Below, piece by piece: positions 1 through 8,191 of a stretch of 64,000 nucleotides of DNA. The stretch is from Paludibacteraceae bacterium (GTDB lineage Bacteria > Bacteroidota > Bacteroidia > Bacteroidales > Paludibacteraceae). Each line of letters starts with the position of its first letter. Within the stretch, counting starts at the first letter, position 1. The notes under the pieces were generated by a model. That model was not told where the DNA came from. It did not search any database and saw nothing but the letters and a program-made list of their open reading frames with translations. Where the stretch lies: positions 46,032 to 110,031 of the forward strand of contig JAFYSF010000008.1 in assembly GCA_017559505.1 (NCBI GenBank). The letters run 5' to 3'. Both the position numbers and the translations under genes were made by a program.

Positions 1-226
1 CCATTATTGCAATGATTATTAATGCATGAATCCATTTTTTGCAGCATAACCAAAATATTAGTAATCCAATTATCAGCAAAATCCACAATGGCATTGCCAT
101 AACAAAATAAGTAGGTAACGCCATTTTTTCTGGAGACACCCATCCTGCCAATAATCCAAGAAAATAGCAAAAAACTATAAATCCGGTTACGACAACCATT
201 ATATATTTTACAAAACTACGTAACAT
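1..226 (-). CDS. N-terminal fragment of a membrane-anchored protein (possibly endonuclease/exonuclease/phosphatase family)
   Basis: An open frame starts with ATG at 226 and runs off the left edge (about 75 residues visible). The product begins MLRSFVKYIMVVVTGF and shows two, possibly three, hydrophobic segments (about residues 8-27, 40-57 and 63-75), with no catalytic domain inside the window. It lies directly downstream of two rhomboid protease genes on the same strand. In Bacteroides-type genomes this position is often held by an endonuclease/exonuclease/phosphatase protein with such an N-terminal membrane anchor. The family assignment is therefore inference from context and architecture only. 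What is seen is an open frame with membrane segments and no stop codon to the edge. Confidence 0.55.
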   Translation of the reverse strand, partial: MLRSFVKYIMVVVTGFIVFCYFLGLLAGWVSPEKMALPTYFVMAMPLWILLIIGLLIFWLCCKKWIHALIIIAIM

Positions 227-250
227 TTCCTTTTATTATTCTTAAGCCGA

Positions 251-265
251 TTTATAGAAATCCCC
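251..265 (+). repeat. Dispersed repeat TTTATAGAAGTCCCC, one-mismatch copy
   Basis: The sequence is TTTATAGAAATCCCC followed by TTAAT. It abuts the stop codon of the rhomboid gene ending at 266. Closely matching copies occur at 14156, 48431, 51841 (reverse) and 52253. Confidence 0.6.
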
Positions 266-1150
266 TTAATTCTTTTTACTTCTATCAAATAATTCTCGTT
301 TTTCATCTGCTGTTAGACTTTCATATCCTCGTTGTTTGATTTTGTCGAGAATAGCATCAATAGCAGCTTCGTTTGCTCTTTTTTCTCTATTATATTCAGC
401 ATCGGTTTTTACTCTCGATGCTGTTTGTTTTCCTCCTTGTTTAACTTTTATTTTTGGCGTGCGCTTAAATATGTTTGTAAACCAATCTATTACTGATGTT
501 ACAATTCGTGAATAGTCCTTCCCTTTCATCCATGCTTTAGCATAGAAGTAGCCTAATATTGCCCCACCTATATGTGCAAATTCTCCACCCGCATTATTGC
601 CTGTAATTCCAAATATGCTAATAGCCACCATTCCTGTTGCCACCCAAATTAGTTTCACTTCGCCGATAAACATTAAGCGAATAGGGTAGTTTGGTTGTAG
701 TGTTGCTGCTGCTACACAGATTGCTACTACTGCCCCCGATGCACCTAATAGGTAACTATTTTGTACTGCTACCGAGAAATAAGGAAATAAATTATATGAC
801 AACACATACATTGCAGCTCCAGCCAATCCACCTAATATATATAGTGCCACTAATTGTTTTTGAGAAATGCGTTCTAATGCAATTCGTCCAAACCAATAAA
901 GTGAAATCATATTAAAAAATATATGCATCACATCAGCGTGCAAAAACATATAAGTTACGACGCTCCATGGTTGATATATCAAAGTTGTTAAATTCGAAGG
1001 TAACTCCAAGTAGGTCGTAATTAATGCTGTGTTGATTTTGAAAAGTATTAAAAATAGTGTAATTACTTTTATTAATGCAAACATCCCTACGTTGATGTAA
1101 ATCAATCGCATCAACGAAGTCCCTCTCAAAAAAATCTCCTTAATATTCAT
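266..1150 (-). CDS. Rhomboid family intramembrane serine protease with cytoplasmic C-terminal tail
   Basis: A 294-residue polytopic membrane protein. Rhomboids cleave transmembrane substrates within the bilayer using a Ser-His dyad. The catalytic motif GASGA is at residues 136-140 (Ser138) and the partner His is in FAHIGG (His193). The upstream HxxxN oxyanion motif is HIFFN at 76-80. About six hydrophobic segments fill residues 17-210. A charged tail follows, ending around 275-294 with a segment resembling the C-terminal DUF6576-type motif of Bacteroidota rhomboids (GYESLTADEKRELF). It sits 12 bp downstream of a second rhomboid gene on the same strand, so the two are probably co-transcribed. 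Substrates cannot be inferred. Confidence 0.92.
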   Translation of the reverse strand: MNIKEIFLRGTSLMRLIYINVGMFALIKVITLFLILFKINTALITTYLELPSNLTTLIYQPWSVVTYMFLHADVMHIFFNMISLYWFGRIALERISQKQLVALYILGGLAGAAMYVLSYNLFPYFSVAVQNSYLLGASGAVVAICVAAATLQPNYPIRLMFIGEVKLIWVATGMVAISIFGITGNNAGGEFAHIGGAILGYFYAKAWMKGKDYSRIVTSVIDWFTNIFKRTPKIKVKQGGKQTASRVKTDAEYNREKRANEAAIDAILDKIKQRGYESLTADEKRELFDRSKKN

Positions 1151-1162
1151 AATTTCTAATTA

Positions 1163-1936
1163 TCAATAAAGTTTTCCTTGTTTTTGCCAAATCCATAGGA
1201 TTAAAGCTCCAAATAGCATACCTCCCAAGTGAGCAAAGTGGGCAACGTTGTTAAATGCAAATCCTGTAACTCCGAAGAACAACTCAAAAGCAGCATATAT
1301 GGCTACAAATATTCTTGCGGGAATCATTACTGGTACAAACAAAAGTCCCATTTTTGCTTCTGGGAATAACCATCCAAAGGCTAATAATATACCGAATAAA
1401 GCTCCTGAAGCCCCAACTGTTACATGTGCTGCAAATATCTGCTGTTTCAATCTTATTACATCCATTGCTGTGGCATTAGCTATATTGCCTCCCGTAAACA
1501 TACTGCTAAATGGAACCAATGCTTCGCCTGAATTTTCGGCAATGGCTATATTCATCGCAGTTGTAATGCCATGGAGGTCAATCATCCATGTCAATTCTTG
1601 TATAATTCCTGCTCCTACGCCTGTAAATAAATAGAAAAACAAGAATTTTTTTGCTCCCCACACTTGCTCCAATGTGCGTCCAAACATCCATACGCCAAAC
1701 ATGTTGCAGAATAAGTGGCTTATGCTACTAGTGTCATGTAGGAACATATATGTTACAAGCTGTATTGGGTTGAATTTGTCTGAAAACCAATAGTGCAATC
1801 CCAATAATTTCACTAAATCTATGCCAAAAGACGTTGGTAAAACTTGCGAGGCAACCCAAAATAGTAGGTTGATAATCATTAAATTGAGTACTACAGGCGG
1901 TATATTGCCAAAAAATGAACTTTTATTATAACTCAT
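1163..1936 (-). CDS. Rhomboid family intramembrane serine protease
   Basis: A 257-residue membrane protein, first gene of a two-rhomboid pair. Catalytic Ser177 lies in GASGA (175-179) and catalytic His236 in HFAHLGG. HLFCN (74-78) provides the oxyanion HxxxN motif. Compared with the downstream paralog it has a longer insertion between the membrane segments (about residues 118-165), which contains a hydrophilic loop, and it lacks the charged C-terminal tail. The two proteins are only distantly similar outside the motifs, so this is an old duplication. A TAATTTTG box (1956-1963, reverse strand) lies just upstream and may be the -7 element. The gene is divergent from hup. Confidence 0.92.
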   Translation of the reverse strand: MSYNKSSFFGNIPPVVLNLMIINLLFWVASQVLPTSFGIDLVKLLGLHYWFSDKFNPIQLVTYMFLHDTSSISHLFCNMFGVWMFGRTLEQVWGAKKFLFFYLFTGVGAGIIQELTWMIDLHGITTAMNIAIAENSGEALVPFSSMFTGGNIANATAMDVIRLKQQIFAAHVTVGASGALFGILLAFGWLFPEAKMGLLFVPVMIPARIFVAIYAAFELFFGVTGFAFNNVAHFAHLGGMLFGALILWIWQKQGKLY

Positions 1937-2044
1937 ATTTTTATCGTTTATTGCGCAAAATTACTAAAAAAAAGCCAATTTTATATGTTTTATAACATAT
2001 TTTTTGTTGTTTTATAACTTTTTTTGAAAAAACAATCTTAAAAA

Positions 2045-2076
2045 CTTGTATATATCAATAATTTAATATATTTTTG
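2045..2076 (+). promoter_or_regulatory. Promoter of hup
   Basis: A CTTG -33 element at 2045-2048 and a TATTTTTG -7 element at 2069-2076, 20 bp apart, match the Bacteroidota sigma-ABfr consensus. The hup start codon is 57 bp downstream. Confidence 0.75.
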
Positions 2077-2133
2077 TGCCGTAAAGTTATGCTTTTTTAT
2101 AAACACTAGTAATAATCCTTAAATTTAAGAAAA

Positions 2134-2403
2134 ATGAACAGAACAGAACTCGCGGCTGCTGTTGCCGCTAAAGCAAATCTTACTAAAATTGACGCTAAAA
2201 AAGCTGTTGATGCTGCGTTAGAAGCAATCGAAGAAGCTCTTGTAGCTAATGATACTGTTGCTCTTCTTGGTTTTGGTAATTTCTCGGTTGTTGAGAGAGC
2301 TGAACGTCAAGGTGTAAATCCTTCTACTGGAGCTAAAATTACTATTGCTGCTAAAAAATCTGTGAAATTTAAAGCAGGTTCAGCATTGAATGCTAAACTT
2401 TAA
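2134..2403 (+). CDS. hup: HU family DNA-binding protein
   Basis: An 89-residue nucleoid protein, the usual length for HU. HU dimers bind and bend DNA without strict sequence preference. The N-terminal helix-turn-helix dimerisation part (MNRTELAAAVAAKANLTKID) is followed by the signature GFGNFSVVERAERQGVNPST, where the beta-arm enters the minor groove, and a lysine-rich C-terminus. It is monocistronic, with a consensus promoter upstream and a strong terminator 28 bp after the stop. Codon use is restricted, as expected for an abundant protein. The family is certain; which HU paralog of the genome this is cannot be told. Confidence 0.96.
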   Translation: MNRTELAAAVAAKANLTKIDAKKAVDAALEAIEEALVANDTVALLGFGNFSVVERAERQGVNPSTGAKITIAAKKSVKFKAGSALNAKL

Positions 2404-2430
2404 TTTGTATTATACTCCTTTTTTTATAGC

Positions 2431-2459
2431 AGAGACGCAATGTTTTGCGTCTCTTTTTT
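2431..2459 (+). terminator. Intrinsic terminator of hup
   Basis: A perfect 10-bp stem (AGAGACGCAA, 2431-2440, with its complement at 2445-2454) and a 4-base loop are followed by a T run. Confidence 0.9.
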
Positions 2460-2479
2460 GTTGTGAATATAATGAAAAT

Positions 2480-3379
2480 CTATTTTATAATATTAATAGA
2501 ATATTTCAATCCAACCCTAATTTCGTGATATTGCCAATCTCTAATGCCATATTGATATGCAACGTATGGCTCAAGTCCAAAGCTACATGGTATTCCTAAT
2601 TTTGTTTTAATCACCATCGGACAATCTCCATTCTCTTGCCAACCTGTATAGCCTCCCCATTCGGCCAATAATTTAAGGTGTTTAGCTTCAAATTCCGTTC
2701 TTAATCCGTACATATAAGCATCGTTCTGTTCTGCGCGTCCTGTTTGCCAGCAGTAGAATCCTATTGTGCCTGCAATACTTAATGTGCGTGCCCATCTATT
2801 TTCGAATTTTATCTTCTCGGCAACTGTCAAATCAAGAAAATATCCTGGTGCATCAATAAAACGACGGTTTTCAAAATCTCCTCCTGATGCAGTCTTAATG
2901 CCTATTCGTGCCACAGCCGATGGTATATATTTGAGCTTATAGTTGGTTGTTTGTTTCCCAAACCAATGAGGATGCAAAACTTGAATATTCGTACTCACAT
3001 ATATGTCGCCTGCAACGTTGTGCCAATGCGATAAGGGGTAGGGCGTTGCTAAATTGTGTATTGTGCATTGCGTATTGTGCATTGAATAAAAATCCATTAT
3101 TGAATACCATGTTTCCAAATTTACCCAACGCGAAAACAGAGGTATATTCAAGTGCAGATTTGGTGTAAATGCGTTGCTTTGGTCAAAGCCTCTAAAATAA
3201 CTGCCCGATACATCTATTGACAATTCATCTGAAGTTTCTCCCGACGACATATCTATCACGGGCAGCGCATTTGGTCCCCATTGCGTTTGTCCCCATCCCA
3301 ACAACGAAAAAAACAAAACACAACATACAAGGCCGAACCTTATACATTGTGCTTTTATTTGGAATTTATTAAATTTCAT
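2480..3379 (-). CDS. Secreted outer-membrane-type protein of unknown function, carrying a repeat-encoded insertion
   Basis: A 299-residue protein with an N-terminal Sec signal (about residues 10-30, ending LLGWGQ). The mature part is rich in aromatic residues in alternating patterns (for example LNIPLFSRWVNLETWYSIMDF) and ends in KYSINIIK, as expected for a small outer-membrane beta-barrel. I do not recognise a specific family. Residues about 98-110 (MHNTQCTIHN region) are encoded by five 7-bp repeat units (3052-3086) of a type found elsewhere in junctions between genes, so this stretch is probably an insertion into a loop rather than ancestral protein. Another heptamer array lies directly upstream of the start codon. 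It is convergent with hup. The gene may be intact or recently disturbed. Confidence 0.7.
   Translation of the reverse strand: MKFNKFQIKAQCIRFGLVCCVLFFSLLGWGQTQWGPNALPVIDMSSGETSDELSIDVSGSYFRGFDQSNAFTPNLHLNIPLFSRWVNLETWYSIMDFYSMHNTQCTIHNLATPYPLSHWHNVAGDIYVSTNIQVLHPHWFGKQTTNYKLKYIPSAVARIGIKTASGGDFENRRFIDAPGYFLDLTVAEKIKFENRWARTLSIAGTIGFYCWQTGRAEQNDAYMYGLRTEFEAKHLKLLAEWGGYTGWQENGDCPMVIKTKLGIPCSFGLEPYVAYQYGIRDWQYHEIRVGLKYSINIIK
3052..3086 (+). repeat. Heptamer array (AATTGTG/CATTGCG type), inside a coding region
   Basis: Five consecutive 7-bp units on the + strand: AATTGTG, TATTGTG, CATTGCG, TATTGTG, CATTGAA. The array is translated on the minus strand within the gene at 2480-3379. It is 35 bp long, so the unit count affects the reading frame. 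Confidence 0.85.
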
Positions 3380-3380
3380 A

Positions 3381-3408
3381 ATTCCTCATTTCTCATTCCT
3401 CACTCCAC
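3381..3408 (+). repeat. Heptamer array (ATTCCTC type)
   Basis: Four 7-bp units: ATTCCTC, ATTTCTC, ATTCCTC, ACTCCAC. The array lies between the argS stop codon and the start codon of the minus-strand gene at 3379, where a ribosome would load. Confidence 0.85.
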
Positions 3409-3417
3409 ATTGAAAAA

Positions 3418-5205
3418 TTACATTCTCTCTGGCATTTCAATACCGAGTAATCCCATACCTGAAGTGATAACTTTAGCCACATTTGCTGAAAGCAAAAGAC
3501 GCAAGTTTTTCACCTCTGCATTTTCTTCTTTGAGGATTGGTGATGCTTGATAGAATTGGTTGTACTCTTTTACCAAGTCATATACATAGTTAGCAATCAA
3601 TGCAGGCGAGAAGTCTTCTCCTGCTTGACGCACTACGTTAGGGTAGTTTGTAAGCATTTGAATGAGTGTACGTTCTTTTTCTGTGATTTCCATACCTTCA
3701 TTTGCTGCTACTACTTCTACGCCTTGTTCTGCTGCTTTGCGAAGCACTGATTTGATACGTGCGTTAGTGTATTGAATGAATGGACCTGTATTTCCGTTGA
3801 AATCAATCGATTCTTTTGGGTTGAAAGTCATATTCTTGCGTGGGTCAACTTTCAAAATAAAGTATTTCAACGCACCAAGACCCACCATTCGGCAAATATC
3901 ATTAACTTCATCTTCTGAGCAATTATCCAATTTGCCCAATTCGTCTGATGTTTCGCGTGCTTGTGCCACCATTTCTGCAATCAAGTCGTCTGCATCAACT
4001 ACTGTACCCTCGCGACTCTTCATCTTACCTTCTGGCAATTCCACCATACCGTATGAGAAGTGTACCAACTCTTTACCCCATTCAAAACCGAGTTTATCGA
4101 GCAAGAGCGACAACACTTGGAAGTGGTAGTTTTGCTCATTACCAACAACATACACCATTTTGTTGATAGGGTAGTCTTGATAACGCAATTTAGCAGTACC
4201 AATATCTTGTGTCATGTACACCGATGTGCCATCTGTGCGGAGCAAAAGTTTTTCATCCAAACCATCAGCTGTCAAGTTTGCCCATACCGAATTATCTGGA
4301 CGACGATAGAAGATTCCTTTTTCAAGACCTTCTTCTACTTTTGATTTACCTTCAAGATATGTGTCTGATTCATAGTAGATTTTATCGAAATCTACACCCA
4401 TTTTTTTGTATGTTTCATCAAAACCAGCATATACCCACTCATTCATTTCTCTCCATAAACCACGCACCTCTGGGTCGTTTTGTTCCCATTTGAGCAACAT
4501 TGCTTGAGCCTCAATCATAAGTGGAGCTTTGCGTTTTGCTTCATCTTCTTCCATACCTTGAGCCATAAGTTCTTTAACTTCGGCTTTATAGTGTTTGTCG
4601 AATTCTACATAGTATTTTCCTACGAGGTGGTCGCCTTTCATGCCGCTCGAAGCTGGAGTTTCGCCATTACCATATTTCAACCATGCAAGCATCGATTTAC
4701 AGATGTGGATACCACGGTCGTTTACGATGTTAGTTTTTACGATTTTCCAACCATTAGCCTCTTGAATGCGAGAGATTGAGTAGCCGAGTAGGTTGTTACG
4801 AATATGACCAAGGTGCAATGGTTTGTTTGTGTTTGGCGATGAATATTCAATCATCATCAATGGCGAATTTTCATCCGCACGAGTGTAACCAAAATCTGCA
4901 TCTGCATTGATATTATTGAGTGTAGCCACCCAATGTTGTTGATTGATAGAAAGATTCAAAAACCCTTTCACTACATTGAATTTTACCACCAAGCCTTCGT
5001 TGGCTACCAAATATTCGCCAATCTCAGCACTCACTTGTTCTGGTGCTTTGCGTGCTGCTTTCACAAAAGGGAATGTTAACAACGTAATATCACCTTCAAA
5101 TTCACTACGTGTTTTTTGCAATTGCACTGCACTCTCTTCAACTTCAAGGCCATAAAGCGACTTCACCGCAGCAACCACAGCCTGTGATAATTTAGTTTCA
5201 ATCAT
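3418..5205 (-). CDS. argS: Arginyl-tRNA synthetase
   Basis: A 595-residue class Ia aminoacyl-tRNA synthetase that charges tRNA-Arg with arginine using ATP. The N-terminal Add1-type domain (residues 1-90) is followed by SSPNTNKPLHLGHIRNN with the HIGH motif as HLGH (131-134). The KMSK-type signature is EGKMKSREG (394-400). The C-terminal DALR anticodon-binding domain covers about 475-595 and ends GLLGIEMPERM, a typical ArgS terminus. Length and domain order are normal. It is followed on the same strand by the secreted protein gene at 3379, separated by a heptamer array, so co-transcription is possible. Confidence 0.97.
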   Translation of the reverse strand: MIETKLSQAVVAAVKSLYGLEVEESAVQLQKTRSEFEGDITLLTFPFVKAARKAPEQVSAEIGEYLVANEGLVVKFNVVKGFLNLSINQQHWVATLNNINADADFGYTRADENSPLMMIEYSSPNTNKPLHLGHIRNNLLGYSISRIQEANGWKIVKTNIVNDRGIHICKSMLAWLKYGNGETPASSGMKGDHLVGKYYVEFDKHYKAEVKELMAQGMEEDEAKRKAPLMIEAQAMLLKWEQNDPEVRGLWREMNEWVYAGFDETYKKMGVDFDKIYYESDTYLEGKSKVEEGLEKGIFYRRPDNSVWANLTADGLDEKLLLRTDGTSVYMTQDIGTAKLRYQDYPINKMVYVVGNEQNYHFQVLSLLLDKLGFEWGKELVHFSYGMVELPEGKMKSREGTVVDADDLIAEMVAQARETSDELGKLDNCSEDEVNDICRMVGLGALKYFILKVDPRKNMTFNPKESIDFNGNTGPFIQYTNARIKSVLRKAAEQGVEVVAANEGMEITEKERTLIQMLTNYPNVVRQAGEDFSPALIANYVYDLVKEYNQFYQASPILKEENAEVKNLRLLLSANVAKVITSGMGLLGIEMPERM

Positions 5206-5260
5206 AATTTTATACTGTTTAATATGTTATTTTTTAGTTTAATGTTGTTTTAGTATGAGG

Positions 5261-5284
5261 ATTCCGTGTTTTCTCTGTGAGCGA
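5261..5284 (+). repeat. Dispersed ATTCCGT-type repeat
   Basis: ATTCCGTGTTTTCTCTGTGA continuing GCGA. Related copies at 46373-46395 and 48455-48476 keep the pattern ATTCCGTr-T-T-CTgTagtGCG. It lies in the gap between argS and the YeiH-family gene. Confidence 0.55.
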
Positions 5285-5295
5285 AAATCATATGT

Positions 5296-6246
5296 TTAGA
5301 ATCCGATGTATAAGATAGTTATAGCTGATACTACCGAAATCACCACCCATAATATCACACCAAGCAAAATTGGGCGGAAACCTACTTGTTTAAGACTTTG
5401 CCATGACAATCCCGAACCAATCAAAAATAAGGTGTAAATCATGCCATATCTCGCAATTCTCACTGTTTTTTCATACAACTCAGCGCCTTGCGGTATGTAT
5501 GTCGCAATCACCATCGCAACTATATAAAGGAATATAAACCAAGGAATTGTAATTTTTCCCTTGCCTCCTTCCTCTTTGTTGTATTTGTTGTAGAAAACAG
5601 ATATAATCAATGTTAACGGAATAATCCACAATGCTCTAATCAATTTCGTAGTAGTTGCAATTTGTAGTGCCAATTCACTCCTTTCTGCCGCAGCTCCTAC
5701 TACCGACGATGTGTCGTGTATTGCAATAGCGCACCAATATCCAAATTCTGTGTCATTCATTCCCAATAGGTTGCCAAGTGGAGGAAATATAAACAACGCA
5801 ATGGCATTCAACGCAAAAATAGTCCCAAGTGCCACGGTCATATCGTTGTCTTTTGCTTTAATCACAGGTGCAATTGCTGCAATCGCACTACCTCCGCATA
5901 TAGCCGTACCGCCCGATACCAATGTGCGAGTACCTGCATTCACTTTTAGCAATTTACCAATCCACAAACCCAACCCCATTGTCAGTGCAATAGAGAATAT
6001 TGTAAACACAAATCCCGTTTTTCCCGCTTCCATCGCTTCTGTCAAGTTCATACCAAACCCCAATCCAACAACCGATGCCTGAAGCAATATTTTTGTAAAA
6101 ACTTTATTATGTTGTACAAAAGGATTTCCGACCGTAAACGCCACAATCAGACCACTTAACAATGCCGTAGCTGGTGTCAAAAATGGCACCAAAAACAACA
6201 AAATAACAAATATCGTTTCGCGTGTTTTTTGTGATAAATTGAGCAT
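5296..6246 (-). CDS. YeiH/UPF0324 family putative inner-membrane transporter
   Basis: A 316-residue polytopic membrane protein of the Cons_hypoth698/YeiH family, whose members are proposed to export sulfate or related anions; the substrate here is not known. About ten hydrophobic segments are visible. Family hallmarks include AFTVGNPF near residue 40, GGTAICGGSAIAA around 115-125, HDTSSVVGAA around 180-190 and the final PILLGVILWVVISVVSA. No regulator of the LysR type, often next to yeiH in other phyla, is present. A TAACTTTG -7-like box is at 6272-6279 (reverse strand), 26 bp before the start. It is transcribed toward argS. Confidence 0.88.
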   Translation of the reverse strand: MLNLSQKTRETIFVILLFLVPFLTPATALLSGLIVAFTVGNPFVQHNKVFTKILLQASVVGLGFGMNLTEAMEAGKTGFVFTIFSIALTMGLGLWIGKLLKVNAGTRTLVSGGTAICGGSAIAAIAPVIKAKDNDMTVALGTIFALNAIALFIFPPLGNLLGMNDTEFGYWCAIAIHDTSSVVGAAAERSELALQIATTTKLIRALWIIPLTLIISVFYNKYNKEEGGKGKITIPWFIFLYIVAMVIATYIPQGAELYEKTVRIARYGMIYTLFLIGSGLSWQSLKQVGFRPILLGVILWVVISVVSAITILYIGF

Positions 6247-6335
6247 ATCAAGTTACATTATAAATAAAATGCAAAGTTAATAAAAAAAACTGAAAAGAGG
6301 CAGAAGTTTTTTGATAAAATTGTTACTGAAAAATA

Positions 6336-6370
6336 GTTAGGCATCCTAATTTGGATGCCTAACCTTTTTT
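6336..6370 (-). terminator. Intrinsic terminator downstream of the T9SS cargo gene
   Basis: An 11-bp perfect stem (GTTAGGCATCC, 6336-6346, paired with 6353-6363). It is flanked by a T run on the + side and by TATTTTT on the minus side. Both neighbouring genes are on the minus strand, so it ends the transcript of the gene at 6387-7328. Confidence 0.8.
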
Positions 6371-6386
6371 ACTATACCTTGCAATA

Positions 6387-7328
6387 TCATTTGACAACTA
6401 TTTTCGTGTGCGTATTACTGTTTTTTACCGTTACTATGTAGACACCTGCATTCAAATTACAATTGATTGATTTACAACCCTCGTTTATCTTCTTCCTCAT
6501 AACTCTTTTGCCCATAGCATTATAAATCTCAATCTTCTCATCTCTCTCAAAATCAACACGCAATGTTCTATCTTGTGAGTTATAATACACACTTTCCTTC
6601 TTTTTAGGGAGATTAACATTAGTGCCTACTTCTGCATTGATATAGCAATCCTTCACTTCTCCATATCCCTTAATTGTATACTTTTGTTTGAAAACAACCT
6701 CTCCTTTTTCATCAAATGCGCAAATCATCTTAGGAATAGTACCTCCATCTATATCCACAATACTTGTTGTTGACCAACCTGTAGTAGCTCCATAGCGTTC
6801 ATAAACAGTGGCAAAGTGAGGATCTCCTGCAACTTCTTGATAAATAATCTTTTTTAATGTGCCATAAATTTCGTCTTCAAAGAACTCTATTTTTTTAACT
6901 ACTAATTTAGAAAAATAATATTCTTTGTCTTTTATGTTAGATAGATTCAAATACTTAAGGTCCTCCAGGCTATTGTGCACATAAATGGTATCTCCTACTT
7001 CTACACCTAAATCGTATAGCAAAACCTCAACTCCATCATTATAGGCAAACACTTTTTCTTCCTTAACATCTTCTCTAACCAAGGCTAATAACCTTCTGCT
7101 ATTTAGATTTAAAGGATTAGCTTCCCAAAGTTTTTTATAAACAACGCCATCAACTATAGAATCTCCATCTATGATTTCAGTATATGTCTTATATTCATAA
7201 ATATCATCACCATCGTCCCCATCACCATAAACCATATTCCATTTATACCCATTAACTACCATTGCTTGATACGCCATAATATTTATAGCCATAGACATTA
7301 AAAACGCAAATAAAAATACTCGTTTCAT
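6387..7328 (-). CDS. Secreted protein with T9SS type A C-terminal sorting domain
   Basis: A 313-residue protein with a Sec signal peptide (MKRVFLFAFLMSMAINIMA). The body (20-250) is beta-rich and has no recognisable enzyme motif. It includes an acidic run DGDDGDDIYEY near residues 36-46. The last ~65 residues have the features of a T9SS C-terminal domain: RTLRVDFERDEKIEIYNAMG, then an LNAGVYIVTVK strand and a final KIVVK. That domain directs export across the outer membrane and attachment or release by the sortase. The gene is monocistronic, with its own promoter (7391-7422) and terminator (6336-6370). The role of the passenger is unknown. Confidence 0.8.
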   Translation of the reverse strand: MKRVFLFAFLMSMAINIMAYQAMVVNGYKWNMVYGDGDDGDDIYEYKTYTEIIDGDSIVDGVVYKKLWEANPLNLNSRRLLALVREDVKEEKVFAYNDGVEVLLYDLGVEVGDTIYVHNSLEDLKYLNLSNIKDKEYYFSKLVVKKIEFFEDEIYGTLKKIIYQEVAGDPHFATVYERYGATTGWSTTSIVDIDGGTIPKMICAFDEKGEVVFKQKYTIKGYGEVKDCYINAEVGTNVNLPKKKESVYYNSQDRTLRVDFERDEKIEIYNAMGKRVMRKKINEGCKSINCNLNAGVYIVTVKNSNTHTKIVVK

Positions 7329-7390
7329 AATAATTTTACTGGTTTCATAAAGACCTCCTTGTCTTTTTTAGGTTAAACATTTTGTCGATG

Positions 7391-7422
7391 CAAATATAAT
7401 AAATTTTTCAGGCAAAAGCAAG
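7391..7422 (-). promoter_or_regulatory. Promoter of the T9SS cargo gene
   Basis: On the reverse strand, CTTG (7419-7422) and TATATTTG (7391-7398) are separated by 20 bp. The start codon is about 60 bp downstream. Confidence 0.65.
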
Positions 7423-7478
7423 TTTTTTTAGCGAGAAATGATCAAAAATAATTAATGTAGAAAAAATATGTATCACAC

Positions 7479-7509
7479 TTTGTAAATTCTATATTTTTTA
7501 TTACCTTTG
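7479..7509 (+). promoter_or_regulatory. Promoter of smpB
   Basis: TTTG (7479-7482), 19 bp, then TACCTTTG (7502-7509): an exact match to the Bacteroidota promoter consensus, 23 bp before the smpB start. Confidence 0.85.
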
Positions 7510-7532
7510 TAGTTACGAAAAAAACGAAAATT

Positions 7533-7988
7533 ATGAAACCACAACAACAAGTAAATATCAAGAATAAACGTGCGAGTTTCGACTATGAATTGGTCGAACG
7601 ATTTACTGCGGGTATAGTGCTTTATGGTACTGAAATTAAGTCGATTCGCGAGGGCAAAGCGAGTCTTGTTGATACCTATTGCCAATTCTCAAATGGCGAA
7701 TTATGGGTGCGTAATATGCAAATTTCTGCTTATCGACTTGGCTATTATTATAACCATGATGTCAAGCGCGAACGCAAACTTTTGCTCAACAAGCGCGAAC
7801 TTCGCAAACTCGAAAAAGCCACCAAAGAGACCGGCTATACTATCGTGCCAACAAAACTTTTCACTAACGAAAAAGGTCTTGCTAAACTCGAAATAGCCCT
7901 CGCTCGTGGTAAAAAAGCCTACGACAAGCGCGAAACTCTCAAAGAAAAAGAAGACCGTCGCACAATGGACCGCTTCTTAAAAATTTAA
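7533..7988 (+). CDS. smpB: SsrA-binding protein SmpB
   Basis: A 151-residue RNA-binding protein that partners tmRNA in trans-translation, rescuing stalled ribosomes. Family features are visible: [35 protein letters not shown] at the N-terminus (beta-barrel OB fold), [12 protein letters not shown] around residues 82-94, and the basic C-terminal tail [25 protein letters not shown] that inserts into the decoding centre. Length is normal. No tmRNA gene is recognisable within the window. The gene has its own consensus promoter and is divergent from the T9SS cargo gene. Confidence 0.97.
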   Translation: MKPQQQVNIKNKRASFDYELVERFTAGIVLYGTEIKSIREGKASLVDTYCQFSNGELWVRNMQISAYRLGYYYNHDVKRERKLLLNKRELRKLEKATKETGYTIVPTKLFTNEKGLAKLEIALARGKKAYDKRETLKEKEDRRTMDRFLKI

Positions 7989-8025
7989 TTTCAATAGTGG
8001 GCAGAAAAAACATTCTAAAATTATG

Positions 8026-8066
8026 AACCGAAGGTCTTTGAGCCTTTAGACGAAAAAATTGTGAAT
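8026..8066 (+). repeat. Dispersed AACCGAAG element, copy 1
   Basis: About 41 bp starting AACCGAAGGTCTTTGAGC and ending AAAAATTGTGAAT, closely matched by 15313-15355. Both copies lie downstream of a gene. A shorter match, GAACCGAAGGTGAAAAATTT, is at about 52236. Confidence 0.5.
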
Positions 8067-8180
8067 ACCCACTCACAGTGTGTGTCCAACAATACAACAT
8101 CCTTAACTTTTAGTAATCTTCAAGCAACCTTCATCATAGGATAACCTTACCTTCAGAATACCCACTCTCATTGTGTATTG
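8063..8180 (+). repeat. ~115-bp dispersed intergenic element, copy 1
   Basis: Bounded by GAATACCCACTCACAGTGTG and GAATACCCACTCTCATTGTG, with an interior containing CTTCAAGCAACCTTC and AACCTTACC. A second copy in reverse orientation is at 35649-35765. Interior-like fragments occur at about 16125-16175 and 48838-48880. No transposase or open frame is visible inside. Confidence 0.55.
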
Positions 8181-8191
8181 CTTTTAAAAAT

